A stretch of DNA of 64,000 nt from Petunia secreta (GCA_029990175.1 JARKIP010000035.1:18279501-18343500), one strand, 5' to 3'. Positions 22,901 through 32,536 are shown, numbered from the stretch's first letter. Program-made: numbers and translations. The notes: generated by a model not told the origin, from the letters alone.

Positions 22901-25900
22901 GGAAAGGTTAATTCTAGAGAAAAAATTAATTCCATAATTGGAAGCCTCATTAATTAATTCTGTGGTCCCTGCTGTGACCGAATCCAATTAGGACTAGGAG
23001 AGAGGTTTCTTGATGGAAAAGAATCCTACACAGTTTTGGAAAAGGGTTTTACCCTTAAAACTATATAAAGGGGATTCTTGGTCAAAAGGAAAAACACACA
23101 AAAACCCTAAATAGCTTTTCTCTCTCTGAAACACTTTTCTCTCGCGGTTGAAGTCACGCTTCAAGAGGTATTCCGTTTTATGTTTATGTAAAACTAAATT
23201 GCCTGCTAGTTTGTCTAGATTACATGTGAATTCATGATCCTGGAATTGCTTCCGCTGTGTTTATATTCCATCAATACTGAGTAAGGTAATTAATTGATGA
23301 AGTAATCCATCAGAACCGTCTATTTCATACCTGAATGGAGTCTGTTATGTCCTATAGTTGGTTTTGATAAAGTAATAACTATTTACAGATCGTGGAAATA
23401 TCCAATGTGCAAGTGCTATACAAGAAGTACAGAATACAAAAATATGGTTACAAAACCTAATCATCTTATTAATTGGAACTTCATTATTACTCTGAAATTT
23501 TACAAGAAACAAAAGCTAGCTCCTCATTTGTACAAAAGTGTATTTCACTCCTTCAGAAGGTTCTCTCCAAATTTTCCATGTTAAAGCTAAGGGCTATTTC
23601 CCATATTCAACTTCTCTCTTCATCCTTCTCAGATGCCCAACTTAGTAGCAAATTTGTGATGGTGGCTGGCATGGTCCAGTTATACGGTTGTATGCCGAAC
23701 AGATCAAACACAGTCCACCGACCTTGCAGTGTAATAGTATGGTCAACATTGTTCCTTCCTGTTAGTTTAGAGTACACTCGACACAAGAGGGAGGGTGAAT
23801 TGGGTCGTTAACGATTTTTGCCTCTTTTTAAGTTTTAGACTAAGTTAGAATAACTCACTTGGAACAGTTCATGTGGGTGTTCCAACAGCAGTTTAACAAA
23901 GTAATAAACGAGCAAAAATAGACAAGGCACACGGGATTTTAACGTGGAAAACACCCTGGCTTAAAGGTTTAAAAAAACACGACCCACACCCCTGTGAGAA
24001 TTTCAACCAAACCACTAAACAAACGAGCCAAACTCGGATTACAAAGGTAACCCCAATGACCTAACTTTAAGCCCTTACACAACGATCCTAGACTGTTGCT
24101 ACCCTTCCAAACTACCCTAGCTTGGAGCACAAAAAACTTAACTCTAAGCTCTTTACCCAATCGGATTTTAACTCCAGATTACAACCTCAAAAAGTGCTTC
24201 TTATAAGCTGAACAATATTACAATTTAAGTGCCTAATATATGAACTAAGAACTGGACTCAAACAATTCTAAATGACTTGATGAAACACTTGTCCAGACTG
24301 TGCCAACCCCCGTTCCAACTGCTTCAGAATTTTTCTCTCTTGTACGCTCAATTTCTCTTTTGTTCTGAAGTGTTTGGACGTTTTTTCTTCATATGTACAT
24401 GGACTTCTTTTATAGATAAAGACCTGATAAGTAAAACAAAGTCCAAGTATATTAGAGATAACCATATAGCTTTAATTCTAATCCCTTTTCCTTATCATTT
24501 TGGATTTCATAGAGTTCTACTCCAACTCTACTTCATTCTCCAAATCATGCAGATAATCAAATAGTTAAAGAATCTTATCAAGAATACTTAGCTTAATCCA
24601 TAAGTCAGTCATACAATAATTTCACCAAAATTAGCAATTAAATTATATTCACCAAATTACCAATAATTCAAGAAAAACTAGTTCCACAATTAAGGTCTTA
24701 ATTAATTCAATGTAACAAGTGCATTTTGTTTATTATCATCAAAACATCATATACTCAACAAATTCCCCCTTTTTGATGATGACAAACAAAATGTGCTTGT
24801 TTCATTTTAAAAATCACAACAACCTCACTTAAGATAGTTAAGGATCTAAACTAAGTAATTTATTTATTTAAATACACATAATGTTTCTTCCTCCTTTTAT
24901 CTAAACACACCTAATGTTTCTTCCCCTTTTTGCCAAACTCATTTATTACCAAAAGCACATACAAGTAAGGGACAATGAGACAAAATTAAGTGGAGTATTT
25001 GACAGAGATATACAAAACCTAAGCGCAAGCACATATTACTCTTCCCCTTTTTGGCATCATCGAAAAGCATAAACTACTGTGAAAACCAACAATGCAAAAT
25101 ATATGGATAATCAAATATGTCACACCCATCGCCACTAGGGCATCAAATCATGTAAGCATAAGCATAAATTTCTCAAGTATTGATACTAAATGATATTGGC
25201 TATCCTGTTTGAAATAACAATTCATCAAAACAATCAACAAAGGACCAAGCCAAATCTGTACCAGTTAAGCTTTCAAGCCCAAAATAAAATGCTTAATGCA
25301 TAACCTTGTTCATAGGATTTAAAAAGTAATATAAGATTAAGGAACAAGGCATTGAACAGGTTCAAGACTGGGCTGATATGAGTGTGAGGTTAAGGAAAGA
25401 GTTAAGAGTTTCTAGTGGTGCTTGGCTTATTTTTCCCTCTTACTTTGAGCTCTTGCTCAAATATGAAAACATAGGATATCGAAGTTTCATTCTCCTCCAT
25501 AAGAATAGCCAACCAATTCTCTAAAATGTTAATTTGAACATTCATATTAGAGATGGCTATAGGATCACTAGTAGGACCAGGTCCATTACCTGTTCCATCT
25601 TCTTAGCAGCCCATGATCTTGACAATAGATCTATGACATTTGTCTTAAAAGAATTTTTCATCGAATATCTCCTCCACATAATAAAATTACAACACTCATC
25701 AAAGCACACATTTTTTTTCTTTTTTTCTTTTTTTTTGTTCCCCCTCAACCTTAGGCTGCTTCACATTTATCCAAATGAGATTGTCTCCTATTATTTTCAG
25801 ATTTGCAACTTTATCTTTGAAAATTCTTCAAGGTCAAACCAAAGGGAGTGCGGAGGTATGAATGAAGAACATGCTCATCAATTTTTTAAGAGATGATAAC

Positions 25901-28900
25901 TTTTAACAAAAAGTGGATATGAGCTGGTTATGAGAAATTGTAATGAACAATTATATGCACAAGCCATATTTTGGAGGTACAGATCTAGAACAGTTAAAAA
26001 CTCATTTATCCTCTATTTCATGCTTTAAAAACTGTGAATCAATCAAAGAAAATAAGGGCAATATCATTAGATCTCAACGAGAAAAATAATGAACTCATGG
26101 CATGAGAGCATGCATGTTACAACACAAGAATTGAGTTAGACACTTTTTTTTTTTCAAATATTTATGCAATTGATTGAGATCGAAGAATGACACCTCCTAG
26201 CCAATCATTGGGGAAAAAGAAATACACCATACACTCAAGTAAATATAATCATGCCAAAATCCAATTTAAATACCTCAAGATGTCCATCACTTAGTACTTT
26301 AGTAAAAATGCTAGCAACTTTTCACCCAAAAATACTAAACAAGAGATAGAAATAATGACATACCTGCAGTGCAACATTGGTCAAACAAGAACTCAACAAA
26401 AACAACATGTCTAAAAATCAAAGTCATACCAGCTGATGTGCAGAGGATGTGAGTTCTATGCTTGCAAGGTCTAGTTGTGAGTTGATGTATGAGGATCCTT
26501 CATTGGAATCATTCAGCTCAGGATCTGGAACAGGGCTTCGAACTGTTTCAACAAGTTTTGTTCCATGTGTTCTTCCCCCTAATTGTTCCAGATTGTGCCT
26601 AGGTTTAGAACGACCAGTTCCAAGACCTGTTCCTTCGGGCTGGACATTTGTGAGATCCTTTTCATTTAAAGCTTGAGTAAGACCAATTTCAAAAGCACAT
26701 TATTTTCAGCTAAAGCATTAGAAGTATCACTTGAACAACTTCTCAAAATATTACCATTCACAATTTTGCAACAACTGTGAAAATCAACTTTATTCCTATG
26801 GTCACATAATTGTGAAATATTCAACAAATTAATCTTTAAAACTTCAACCAATAAAGAATGGAAGGGTGACTTACCTTTCTCGCCTATATCAAAGATTTAC
26901 CTTTCTTATCTTCACCAAATGCCACACTTCCTTCATTGAAGGCTGTCGGTGAGAGGAATTTTATTTTACTCCAATAATAAGCTTCGAGCAACCACTAACC
27001 AAGCACATAATTGGTTGTCCCTCTAACCTTAGCCTGCAAAACTAAACTAAGTGTTAGACTTAGGAACCCAAACCTTTTTGGGTCCCTTTCCTTGAGAAAC
27101 AGGAAACATCATATCTTTTCTAACCCATCTAACAATATTTCCAATTTTTTCAAGAGCCTTGATTCTAGCTAAACATTCATACTTGTAGTGACCAGTGTGT
27201 CCACAATGAGTCCATAAGCGATAATCAGGCAAATTAATATTTTTTCTATTGATATCACATTTAACCTGATCACTTTTATAACCCAGACCACTACGACTCC
27301 TACTTTGATGTTCAGTTAGCCAATTTAAAGCTTCATTGGACTTGTTCCACTTTTTGGTCATAGCAAGTTCATTGCTCACATTTTTCAAATTTTCTTGAAG
27401 TTCTTTATTCTTTTCAATTTCATGACTCAACTCTCCTTTCAAGGTAGTTAGATCAGATTCAAGACTTATTTGATCAACATTAAACTGATTCTTGATAACT
27501 GATTTAGATTCCTTAAGTTCATGAATTTCATCATGCAAAGATGAAATATTTCCATCCAATTTACAAATTTCCTCTTTGAGTACCTTATTAGCCTTTTCAA
27601 GTTCGATTTTATTTCTTTGCAAACATTGGCAATCAGACTTCAAACTTGACACAACAGTAGCTAACTCATTTCTCTCGGCACTCACATTTTGAAATTCATC
27701 CATTAAAGAAAGCAAGAAATCAACTACTTTACTTTTTGATAAATTATGAATTTGCTCTTTAAGTTGAATGAGACTTACCTCTGAGAATTCATCATCTGAT
27801 TCAGAATCACTCTTGGCCATTAACGCAAGATCATCTCTTTCACCCTCATATTCTGATTCCTCATCAGAAGTGTCTCCCCAAGCAGCAATCATTGGCCTTT
27901 TTCAAAGCTTTGGAAGCTGATTTCTGCTGCTTCTTGGAACGGTCAGTGGAACGTTCCATCCTCTGTTCCAACTGCTTTTGTGGGCAGCTTTTGATCATAT
28001 GATCAAGCTTTCCGCACTTATAGCAACCATCAAAATGAGCCTTTTCAGTAGACTTAGACTTGCTGGAGTTTCCTTTCTTCAGGATGTTTCCCTTCTTGAG
28101 CAAAATTTTGAATGTGCGGGTAAGCTTTGTAAAGTTTTCTTCATCCAAATCTGAATCATCACTTTTTGTTGCTTTCAAGACTAAGCTCCGCTCATTCTTT
28201 AGTTCCTCCTTAGCTTGAGAATTTTTTCTGAGTTCATATGTTTGAAGATTGCCTATCAGCTCGTCCATAGCCATCTTGTCCATCTGTTTGGCTTCTTAAA
28301 TAGCCGTAACTTTGGGCTCCCACGAGGAAGGCAATATCCTCAATATTTTCCTGACACAATCTTCAGAAGAAAATTCTTTTCCAAGAGATTTAAGCTGATT
28401 AGTAATATGAGTAAACCTAGTAAACATGTCCTTAATTGATTCTTGTTCATCCATAAAAAATAATTCATATTTTCTCATTAAAATTTCAATTCTGGACTGT
28501 TTTACCTGGTTTGTACCTTCATGAGCTAGCTGTAGAGAGTCCCAAATTTATTTGGCGGATGTGCATCCGGAGATTCTATTATATTCATCAGATCCGAGAC
28601 CAAAATAAAGTATTTTGATCGCCTTAGCATTTTTCTCCATCATCTTGAAGTCCTCAACAGTAAATTCATCTTCTATTTTCGGGACCTTTGCACCATTAGC
28701 GCCTGCTTTCATGGGAATCAATGGACCCCTCATGGTGATTTGCCAAAGTTGATAATCTTCAGCTTTCAAATAGATCTCCATACGGTTTTTCCAGAAGCTA
28801 TAGTGTTGACCATTAAACAATGGAGGCCTAGCTATAGATTGACCCTCTAGTAGTCCTATTTGTGCACTCATTTTAAGGATCTCTCAAAGGTGTTAGCCTA

Positions 28901-31177
28901 GATATGAGACACCCGCTCTGATACCAATTGTCAAAACCTATAGCTAACATATTTAGAAGTACATTTAACTTATCATCATCAAAAAATCATATATACAACA
29001 CTTCCCAACTAAAATAAGATGCTCTTTCTCTAAATACCTTCCCCTTTCTTAATTTAAACTAATGGTGCTGAAATCTGTCCCTCAATGCCAGATGTCAATG
29101 CCATCTTCATAGCCTTTATGATAGTCTTTTATTTGTTTTAAGTAAGCATTTTCGTTGATTAGAATCTAGGGGGATGCCAAGAAAAGTACAAGTACGATTA
29201 GCTCAAGAGCCTCTAGTGCATATTCATTGAGTTCTTAAATAAGACTCACGTAGCTTACAAAATCAATAATCTGTTCTATGCTATTTATGTTATGCAAGTT
29301 GCACCAGAAAAAAAATTAGTCAAACACCTAGCTTCCAGAAGTGATTGGGGACCAGAACTCCATCAAAACATTTGTGATTTCTTTCTATCCATATACCCAA
29401 AACGCAGGCAGGGATCATTCGCCAGATTTTCTTCAATGGCTTTCTAACTCTCTGAAGAGTGAAGACCCAAGCTCGCTTGGCATCTCCTATATTAAAGGGC
29501 AGCAAATCTAAAGAACATGCTCCAAAAGTCTCTTGCTAATTCAGATCATAGCCCTTTGAATAGTCTTAAACATAATGGTTTCGTGATCTAATGATACTCT
29601 ATCAAATTGTTACAAAATGAGCATCTCCAGTACATCAATTAGTAGTTATGTAAGGATTATGGTCAGATCCTCAAGAACGAAAGTCAACACTCATGAAGGA
29701 CTCATGTTGCAATTTTAATTTGTCGTAGAAGCAAAAATATCAAGACCAGGAGATACTTATCAAATAAATCTAGAGAAACAGACAGTATAAAAGCAGCAAA
29801 GCCACAATCATGTCCGGAACAACCACACACCTATAATATCAGGGACACCCTTCTTTTCCATAACTGCACGCGCAAACTCTTCGACACTGCTGTTTAGACT
29901 CTATAACAAAAGAGGGAGGACAAAAATACTATGTCAATAGATACATCCAGGAGATCTCAGCTTCTATGAAACAATATGATAAGATATTGCAAGAAGTTCC
30001 TGAAGACATGATAGCTCAGCTGTCATCCCAGAAACTGTTTAATGAAGTTAATGTGAACAAACTATATTTACCACAAAAACATCTTATGAAATAATTTTTT
30101 TAGATCATAGGGCAGAACAAACTATTGGGGTTACTATATTGATTCATTCTAAGGAAATCTTATCACCATATCTTGTTCTTAAGAAGTACAAGAACGTAGT
30201 GTACCCCTTCTAAGGTTCGAAAAAAATTACCCTAAAAACTATAACTCTCCAAAATATCACACAATTTTGGAAAAAATTCAGAGCCTAGAGCAATTACACC
30301 AGTTCGTACCATCATATTTTCTCTCAAACCTCAACAAACACTCATATCTCCTCCATAATATACAGAAATAAATAACTCTCTCATGTCACCTCCATCATCC
30401 CAAAGTGTCTCATGCATTCCTCTCATTAACATTTTTCTGCCTTCTCAGCAAGATATCCATCACTACTACGACTCGCACCTCTCTACCTCCATGAACAAGT
30501 AACCCCTAATCTTCCTTCCATCTTTCATCATAAAACTAGCAACACTCACTCCTGATATCGGTCAAAATCATCACAAAATTATCAATGTATTAGTACACAT
30601 ATACTAAGGTGTGGTTGTCTGTTGTGCTTCTTATGGACTAATTCTACTATTTGGGACCTCAGCTTGTATCTAAGTATTATATTTCAGGATCTTTCATACA
30701 ATTAAATAGGTAAAAGCAAAACATCGCTCCATCTGAGTGAATTAAGCTTGATCATTTTACCCAGCCTTTCATTCAATTCATTCTCAATGTTTCAAAACTA
30801 ACGAGTACACTGAAGAGTTCAATCCCACTTTAATTCCATATATCGACGTCATTACAAGTCTTCCCCTTGGTCCCAGCCCTTATATCAAGCCTATTACATT
30901 TGCACCCTCGGCTGTACTTTGGACCTAGCACTATCTGACTAAGGAGGCAGATATAATGTGCAAATGCTAAATCCATAGTTCATTTGAGCTAAATATGCTC
31001 CACCACTCTTCCTTATCATTTTTATTATATTCAATTCCTCCTAAGCGCTTTAACTAAAGCACGGCATATGCAGAATAGTCTAACCCACACTCTAATTCAA
31101 TAAATAATTTTTGAGTTCTGCAGCTAGTCCGTTTCAACTTATAAGTCACAAATTCCGTATTAGTCAGTTGCAAAAAA

Positions 31178-31208
<31 letters not shown>

Positions 31209-31988
31209 AAAATTGTCACATTTCGAGATTTGGAAACACTTTAACTTAACACTTCTCACTTATCACTTCACCCTTAATGAGATGATTTATAGCCACACAA
31301 ATATCTATAGTTTATTTTAGACCACAATTTTCAAAAATCTTCATTTCTTTCTTAAAAATTGTGACAAGTCAAAATATGCCTTATATATTGAAACGAGGGA
31401 GTACTTAAATGAAATAATATTCCAAATAACCATGCACAACAACATTCTCCGTGTAAATTCAAATATTGTGATGTAAAACGGAATACAATATTTATGATCC
31501 TAATTTTTTACTCTTGTATTTTTCAAGCATGTTTTCTGAACGCTTTTCTTAAGTGGAGGGCCTTTCAAAAATAGTGTTACTACTACAGTTAAGACAGTGT
31601 AAGGTCTACGTACACTTCACCTTCCCAGAGATCCCACTTGTGAGATCTCACTGGGTAATAATGAAATATGGAACACAAGGCGAACATACAACCACAATAC
31701 ACGTATACAAATGTGGAACAGAGTTTAAGGGACAAAAAAGAAAATGGAAAGTACCACATCGACGCTCATGAAGAGATGTTTGTTATCTGAGGGAGAATTC
31801 AGCTCGGCTTGGAGGGCATTGAGCCTATCCTGAGAACGAGAACACCCAATTACATTGTGTCCTCTCTTCCCCATTTCTAAGGCTAAGGCTTTGCCTAAGC
31901 CTCTGCTTACTCCCGTAATCAGCACCGTTCGGTTAGCTTGCATGTTGGATCCTCTCGCTGTCGCTGTTGGCATCGGCGGTAGTGTCAT
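4875..31988 (-). CDS. Short-chain dehydrogenase/reductase, five exons spread over 27 kb
   Basis: The spliced product is 246 residues: exons 31988-31755, 29900-29831, 11105-10912, 5364-5192 and 4944-4875 (234, 70, 194, 173 and 70 nt, total 741). All four introns are GT-AG and all junctions keep frame. It has the full classical SDR set: cofactor motif TGVSRGLG (residues 25-32), NNAG (103-106), Asn129, catalytic Ser156/157 in NMSSGWGRS, YCASK (Tyr170, Lys174) and LNPGVI. No signal peptide or membrane segment is seen, so it is probably a soluble NAD(P)H-dependent reductase. The sequence recalls plant pterin aldehyde reductase-type SDRs, but that substrate is from memory and unproven. The reading frame is undamaged. 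Introns 2 and 3 are swollen by retrotransposons. Confidence 0.88.
5192..5364 (-). CDS. SDR gene exon 4 (YxxxK catalytic motif)
   Basis: The acceptor is atgacag|GTAGC at 5364 and the donor TCATG|GTACGT at 5192. It encodes residues 167-223, including YCASK and the LNPGVI loop. It joins exon 3 in phase 0 and exon 5 in phase 2. Confidence 0.88.
5612..5877 (-). repeat. 3' LTR of copia element 1
   Basis: It begins tgagaattc and ends ctcaaca on the plus strand. It matches 10493-10758 almost base for base. A run of taactaactact-type repeats lies near its end. Confidence 0.93.
5872..10356 (-). pseudogene. Copia element 1 gag-pol polyprotein, inactivated
   Basis: The minus-strand frame opens at 10356 with gag, then a zinc knuckle (CELCKCKGHSKENC), protease core DWIIDTGATNHM, the pre-integrase WHRILGH with CPVC, the integrase core starting WGPYHVPTFDGNKYFLTFVDD, RT with catalytic YVDD, and RNase H ending near 5872. 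The known role is reverse transcription and integration of the element. Lesions seen are a frameshift at about 8425-8445 inside integrase, an in-frame stop at about 6818, a frameshift at about 6750-6780, and stops at about 6484 and 6350. Several are TAG where the copia consensus has Gln or Trp. It is therefore not able to encode a full polyprotein. Confidence 0.92.
5878..5890 (-). other. Polypurine tract of copia element 1
   Basis: The minus strand reads cttgaggggggag directly against the 3' LTR. This is the expected plus-strand primer. Confidence 0.8.
10480..10492 (-). other. Primer-binding site of copia element 1
   Basis: The minus strand reads TGGTATCAGAGCC, the initiator tRNA-Met type, immediately next to the 5' LTR. 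Confidence 0.88.
10493..10758 (-). repeat. 5' LTR of copia element 1
   Basis: This 266-bp copy abuts the primer-binding site. Its outer edge is followed by the aacac duplication. Confidence 0.93.
10912..11105 (-). CDS. SDR gene exon 3 (NNAG, Asn and Ser of the active site)
   Basis: The acceptor is ttgttcag|TGAAC at 11105 and the donor CACAG|GTAAAA at 10912. It encodes residues 102-166 with NNAG, the active-site Asn129 in DTNV and the catalytic serine region NMSSGWG. It lies between two retrotransposons, 154 bp from copia element 1 and 78 bp from copia element 3. Confidence 0.88.
11183..12509 (+). repeat. 5' LTR of copia element 3
   Basis: It begins tgttgaatatac and ends ttattca. A TATA box (tatataa, 12194-12200) lies about 310 bp from its 3' edge. 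It contains about 100 bp (near 12270-12375) absent from the 3' LTR. Confidence 0.92.
12512..12524 (+). other. Primer-binding site of copia element 3
   Basis: TGGTATCAGAGCC lies 2 bp after the LTR, the initiator tRNA-Met type. Confidence 0.88.
12874..13076 (-). repeat. 3' LTR of copia element 2
   Basis: This 203-bp copy contains tatttatac and an aaccctaaacctaac stretch. It is next to the polypurine tract. Confidence 0.92.
13077..13089 (-). other. Polypurine tract of copia element 2
   Basis: The minus strand reads ttgaggggggggt against the 3' LTR. Confidence 0.8.
13085..17452 (-). pseudogene. Copia element 2 gag-pol polyprotein, two in-frame stops
   Basis: One minus-strand frame of 1456 codons (including the final stop) starts at ATG 17452. 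Domains in order are gag, zinc knuckle CHLCDRGGHPPERC, protease SWIIDTGASNHM, pre-integrase WHQRLGHPS, integrase core from WGPYRTESS through CVRSDNGTEF, RT with LVYVDDLIIS, and RNase H with SRSSAEAEYRS, near full family length. Only two stops interrupt it: TGA near 14526, where copia proteins have Trp, and TGA near 13748, where they have Arg. Both are single transitions (G to A, C to T). It is a very recently silenced copy and could still be mobilised in trans. Confidence 0.93.
17480..17493 (-). other. Primer-binding site of copia element 2
   Basis: The minus strand reads TGGTATCAGAGCCA next to the 5' LTR. Confidence 0.88.
17494..17696 (-). repeat. 5' LTR of copia element 2
   Basis: It is 203 bp, nearly identical to 12874-13076, and followed by the aggtg duplication. 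Confidence 0.92.
17702..18149 (+). other. Leader of copia element 3, no gene recognised
   Basis: This resumes the internal region of copia element 3 after the nested insertion. It is AT-rich with no recognisable gag. Confidence 0.5.
18150..18815 (+). repeat. Tandem array of seven hairpin-forming units
   Basis: Seven degenerate units end with a variant of gaaaattcttaat at about 18222, 18330, 18430, 18519, 18602, 18707 and 18815 (spacing 83-108 bp). Each opens with a variant of attaagaatttt, the reverse complement of its end. A second inner stem pairs aataaata with tttattt and often accac with gtggt, as in 18531-18602. In the last unit the left arm has attgaga and the right arm tctcaat, a paired change from attaaga/tcttaat. 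The array lies between the primer-binding site and the pol remnants of copia element 3, where gag would be expected. Confidence 0.8.
19130..19810 (+). repeat. Two diverged direct repeats about 470 bp apart
   Basis: The segment near 19140-19310 (tttggtcatagtttt, then aatgatccaataagaaa and a gacattttt stretch) recurs in diverged form at about 19625-19780. A long poly-T run (about 19491-19511) lies between them. No reading frame is recognisable. Confidence 0.6.
20374..21521 (+). pseudogene. Copia element 3 pre-integrase and integrase remnants
   Basis: At 20374-20721 the frame resembles the copia pre-integrase region (LISVSSLIRDGYSI). At 20722-21240 only broken traces of integrase remain. At 21246-21521 a segment with TGYPKGTKE and NTRFLEYDYLINNAPRSK matches the copia stretch between the integrase core and RT. 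Frames change repeatedly with many stops. Protease, the catalytic integrase core and all of RT-RNase H are absent or unreadable. Confidence 0.75.
22031..22041 (+). other. Polypurine tract of copia element 3
   Basis: aagtgggagat lies directly before the 3' LTR. Similar tagtgggag words occur upstream (about 21525-21590, 21735-21755, 21950) and look like degenerate extra copies. Confidence 0.8.
22042..23273 (+). repeat. 3' LTR of copia element 3
   Basis: It aligns with 11183-12509 but lacks about 100 bp after ctctctctgaaacact and has a longer A run near 22426. The TATA box is at 23062-23068. Confidence 0.92.
23279..23759. other. Host intron 2 sequence, no feature recognised
   Basis: This is intron DNA between copia element 3 and the SIRE-like element. 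One plus-strand frame crosses it into the next element and looks fortuitous. Confidence 0.5.
23760..24760 (-). repeat. 3' LTR of the SIRE-like element
   Basis: It runs from the cttcc duplication to catatactcaaca next to the polypurine tract. It is about 1001 bp, with no coding capacity. Confidence 0.75.
24776..26244 (-). other. SIRE-like element 3' internal region, no gene recognised
   Basis: SIRE elements have a long region, sometimes with an env-like frame, between RNase H and the 3' LTR. Here I see only short fragmentary frames and no transmembrane-type ORF. Confidence 0.5.
26245..27046 (-). pseudogene. SIRE-like pol remnants (protease, pre-integrase, RNase H end)
   Basis: Minus-strand traces are a protease-like SGCSK followed by SHLPTAFNEGSVAFG-type residues in shifting frames (26880-27030), the pre-integrase words NLLNISQLCDHRNKVDF (26750-26850), a linker rich in Pro/Gly (26449-26676), and KVASIFTKVLSD near 26250-26345, which matches the C-terminal end of copia RNase H. 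The catalytic integrase core and RT are absent, so a multi-kilobase internal deletion is likely. Confidence 0.7.
27047..28871 (-). pseudogene. SIRE-like gag, broken
   Basis: It starts at ATG 28871 with the gag N-terminal stretch ending RPPLFNGQHYSFWKNRM, typical of copia gag. A zinc knuckle CYKCGKLDHMIKSC lies at about 27990-28035, followed by a long heptad-rich coiled coil (about 27370-27760) and a second knuckle-like CGHTGHYKYEC near 27165-27205. The frame is interrupted by stops at about 28548 and 28296 and a frameshift at about 27870-27890. Gag would normally form the virus-like particle and bind element RNA. Confidence 0.85.
28929..29000 (-). repeat. Severely shortened 5' LTR of the SIRE-like element
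   Basis: It retains tgtcaaaacc next to the primer-binding site and an outer end (catcatcaaaa...acaaca) resembling the 3' LTR terminus, but is only about 72 bp long. The outer end is followed by the cttcc duplication. Confidence 0.6.
29320..29640 (-). pseudogene. LINE (non-LTR retrotransposon) relic
   Basis: A minus-strand frame includes WRMIPACVLGIWIERNHKCF, which resembles the zinc-binding RT C-terminal region of plant LINEs (consensus of the type W...P..I.W.IW.ERN...F). It is short, lacks RT catalytic motifs and has no visible poly(A) tail or duplication. It sits in SDR intron 2. Confidence 0.6.
29831..29900 (-). CDS. SDR gene exon 2
   Basis: The acceptor is gttatag|AG before 29900 and the donor ATAG|GTGTGT after 29831. 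It encodes residues 79-101 plus one base, ending GVPDII, directly before the NNAG motif on the next exon. Confidence 0.85.
29901..31754 (-). other. SDR intron 1, no mobile element recognised
   Basis: The 1854-bp intron has donor gtactttcc and acceptor ttttgttatag. It is AT-rich and noncoding, with one microsatellite (31173-31210). Confidence 0.7.
31173..31210. repeat. (AAAT)n microsatellite
   Basis: About eight consecutive aaat units lie in SDR intron 1. Confidence 0.95.
31755..31988 (-). CDS. SDR gene exon 1 (start codon, cofactor-binding motif)
   Basis: The ATG is at 31986-31988. The exon encodes residues 1-78, including the beta-alpha-beta cofactor motif TGVSRGLG and an Arg after the second strand (SRSQ), which usually favours NADPH. 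The donor is GATGTG|GTACTT at 31755/31754, phase 0. Confidence 0.85.
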
Positions 31989-32109
31989 TATGATGTTATA
32001 GTAGTACTACTTTCTAAATTGTGAAATGTGATGGCTGAAATTCCACTGTGAAATTGAAAGCCATTGGAAACTCTTGGCTCTCACGTTTTTCTTACTCGCA
32101 TTGTCATGT
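31989..32109 (-). promoter_or_regulatory. Short native 5' flank of the SDR gene
   Basis: Only about 120 bp separate the SDR ATG from the copia LTR upstream. No convincing TATA box is visible in it. Transcription may therefore start in, or be influenced by, the adjacent LTR. Confidence 0.4.
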
Positions 32110-32532
32110 TGTTACGAAATCATTAATATTATTATAAAATTAGAGTAATATAGCAAGAAAAAAATATTAATAAGAACTAATATATATAAAGAGAGTGACA
32201 AATATTTAAAGGAGAATGGAAGAACTCTTCTTTCTTCTTCTTTTTACTTATATTCATCTTACAAATGATAGTCATATATATAGGCATAAGAGCATAAGAG
32301 AAGGGAGCAAAACTATCGCCAAATATCATATTTTTGACAAGTGCTAAACATGCAAAGTTCTATTGACAAGCGCTAATCATGCAAAGTTCCATTGACAAGT
32401 ATTTAAAATCTAGCCAAGTGCCATGGCATGTAAGAAAAATAGAAACCATGCATGGGAGGCCATTTCCACAATTACATTTGACATGTATTTCTTAACAAGT
32501 GTCTCAAAACTTGTTATGGGGCAACCATTTCA
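32110..32532 (-). repeat. 3' LTR of copia remnant, pointing into the SDR gene
   Basis: It is about 423 bp and ends caaccatttca next to the polypurine tract; the other edge is placed at tgttacgaaat and is less certain. On the minus strand it has a TATA-like ctatatatatga (about 32273-32284), some 290 bp upstream of the SDR ATG. Confidence 0.65.
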
Positions 32533-32536
32533 TAAT

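Larger units (their letters stand above)
11183..23273 (+). mobile_element. Ty1-copia element 3, plus strand, host of nested copia element 2
   Basis: LTRs are at 11183-12509 (1327 bp) and 22042-23273 (1232 bp), with a perfect target duplication atact at 11178-11182 and 23274-23278. A primer-binding site (12512-12524) and a polypurine tract (22031-22041) confirm the orientation. LTR divergence is roughly 2 percent by eye plus a deletion of about 100 bp in the 3' LTR. The internal region is heavily decayed: only pre-integrase/integrase remnants are readable and RT-RNase H is missing. Copia element 2 is inserted between the primer-binding site and the coding remnants. Confidence 0.93.
23760..29000 (-). 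mobile_element. SIRE-like Ty1-copia element, internally deleted
   Basis: It is bounded by a perfect target duplication cttcc (23755-23759 and 29001-29005). The primer-binding side is at 28916-28928 (minus strand ggtatcagagcg) and the polypurine tract (aaaaagggggaatt) at 24761-24775. The gag is long, with a coiled coil and two zinc knuckles, as in the SIRE lineage. Most of integrase and nearly all of RT-RNase H are missing. The left LTR is about 1 kb while the right one is only about 72 bp, so the 5' LTR appears to have lost most of its length. Confidence 0.82.

Noticed and set aside
23473..23811. 112-codon plus-strand frame in SDR intron 2
   Set aside because: It crosses the cttcc target duplication into the SIRE-like LTR, has no domain, and is probably fortuitous.
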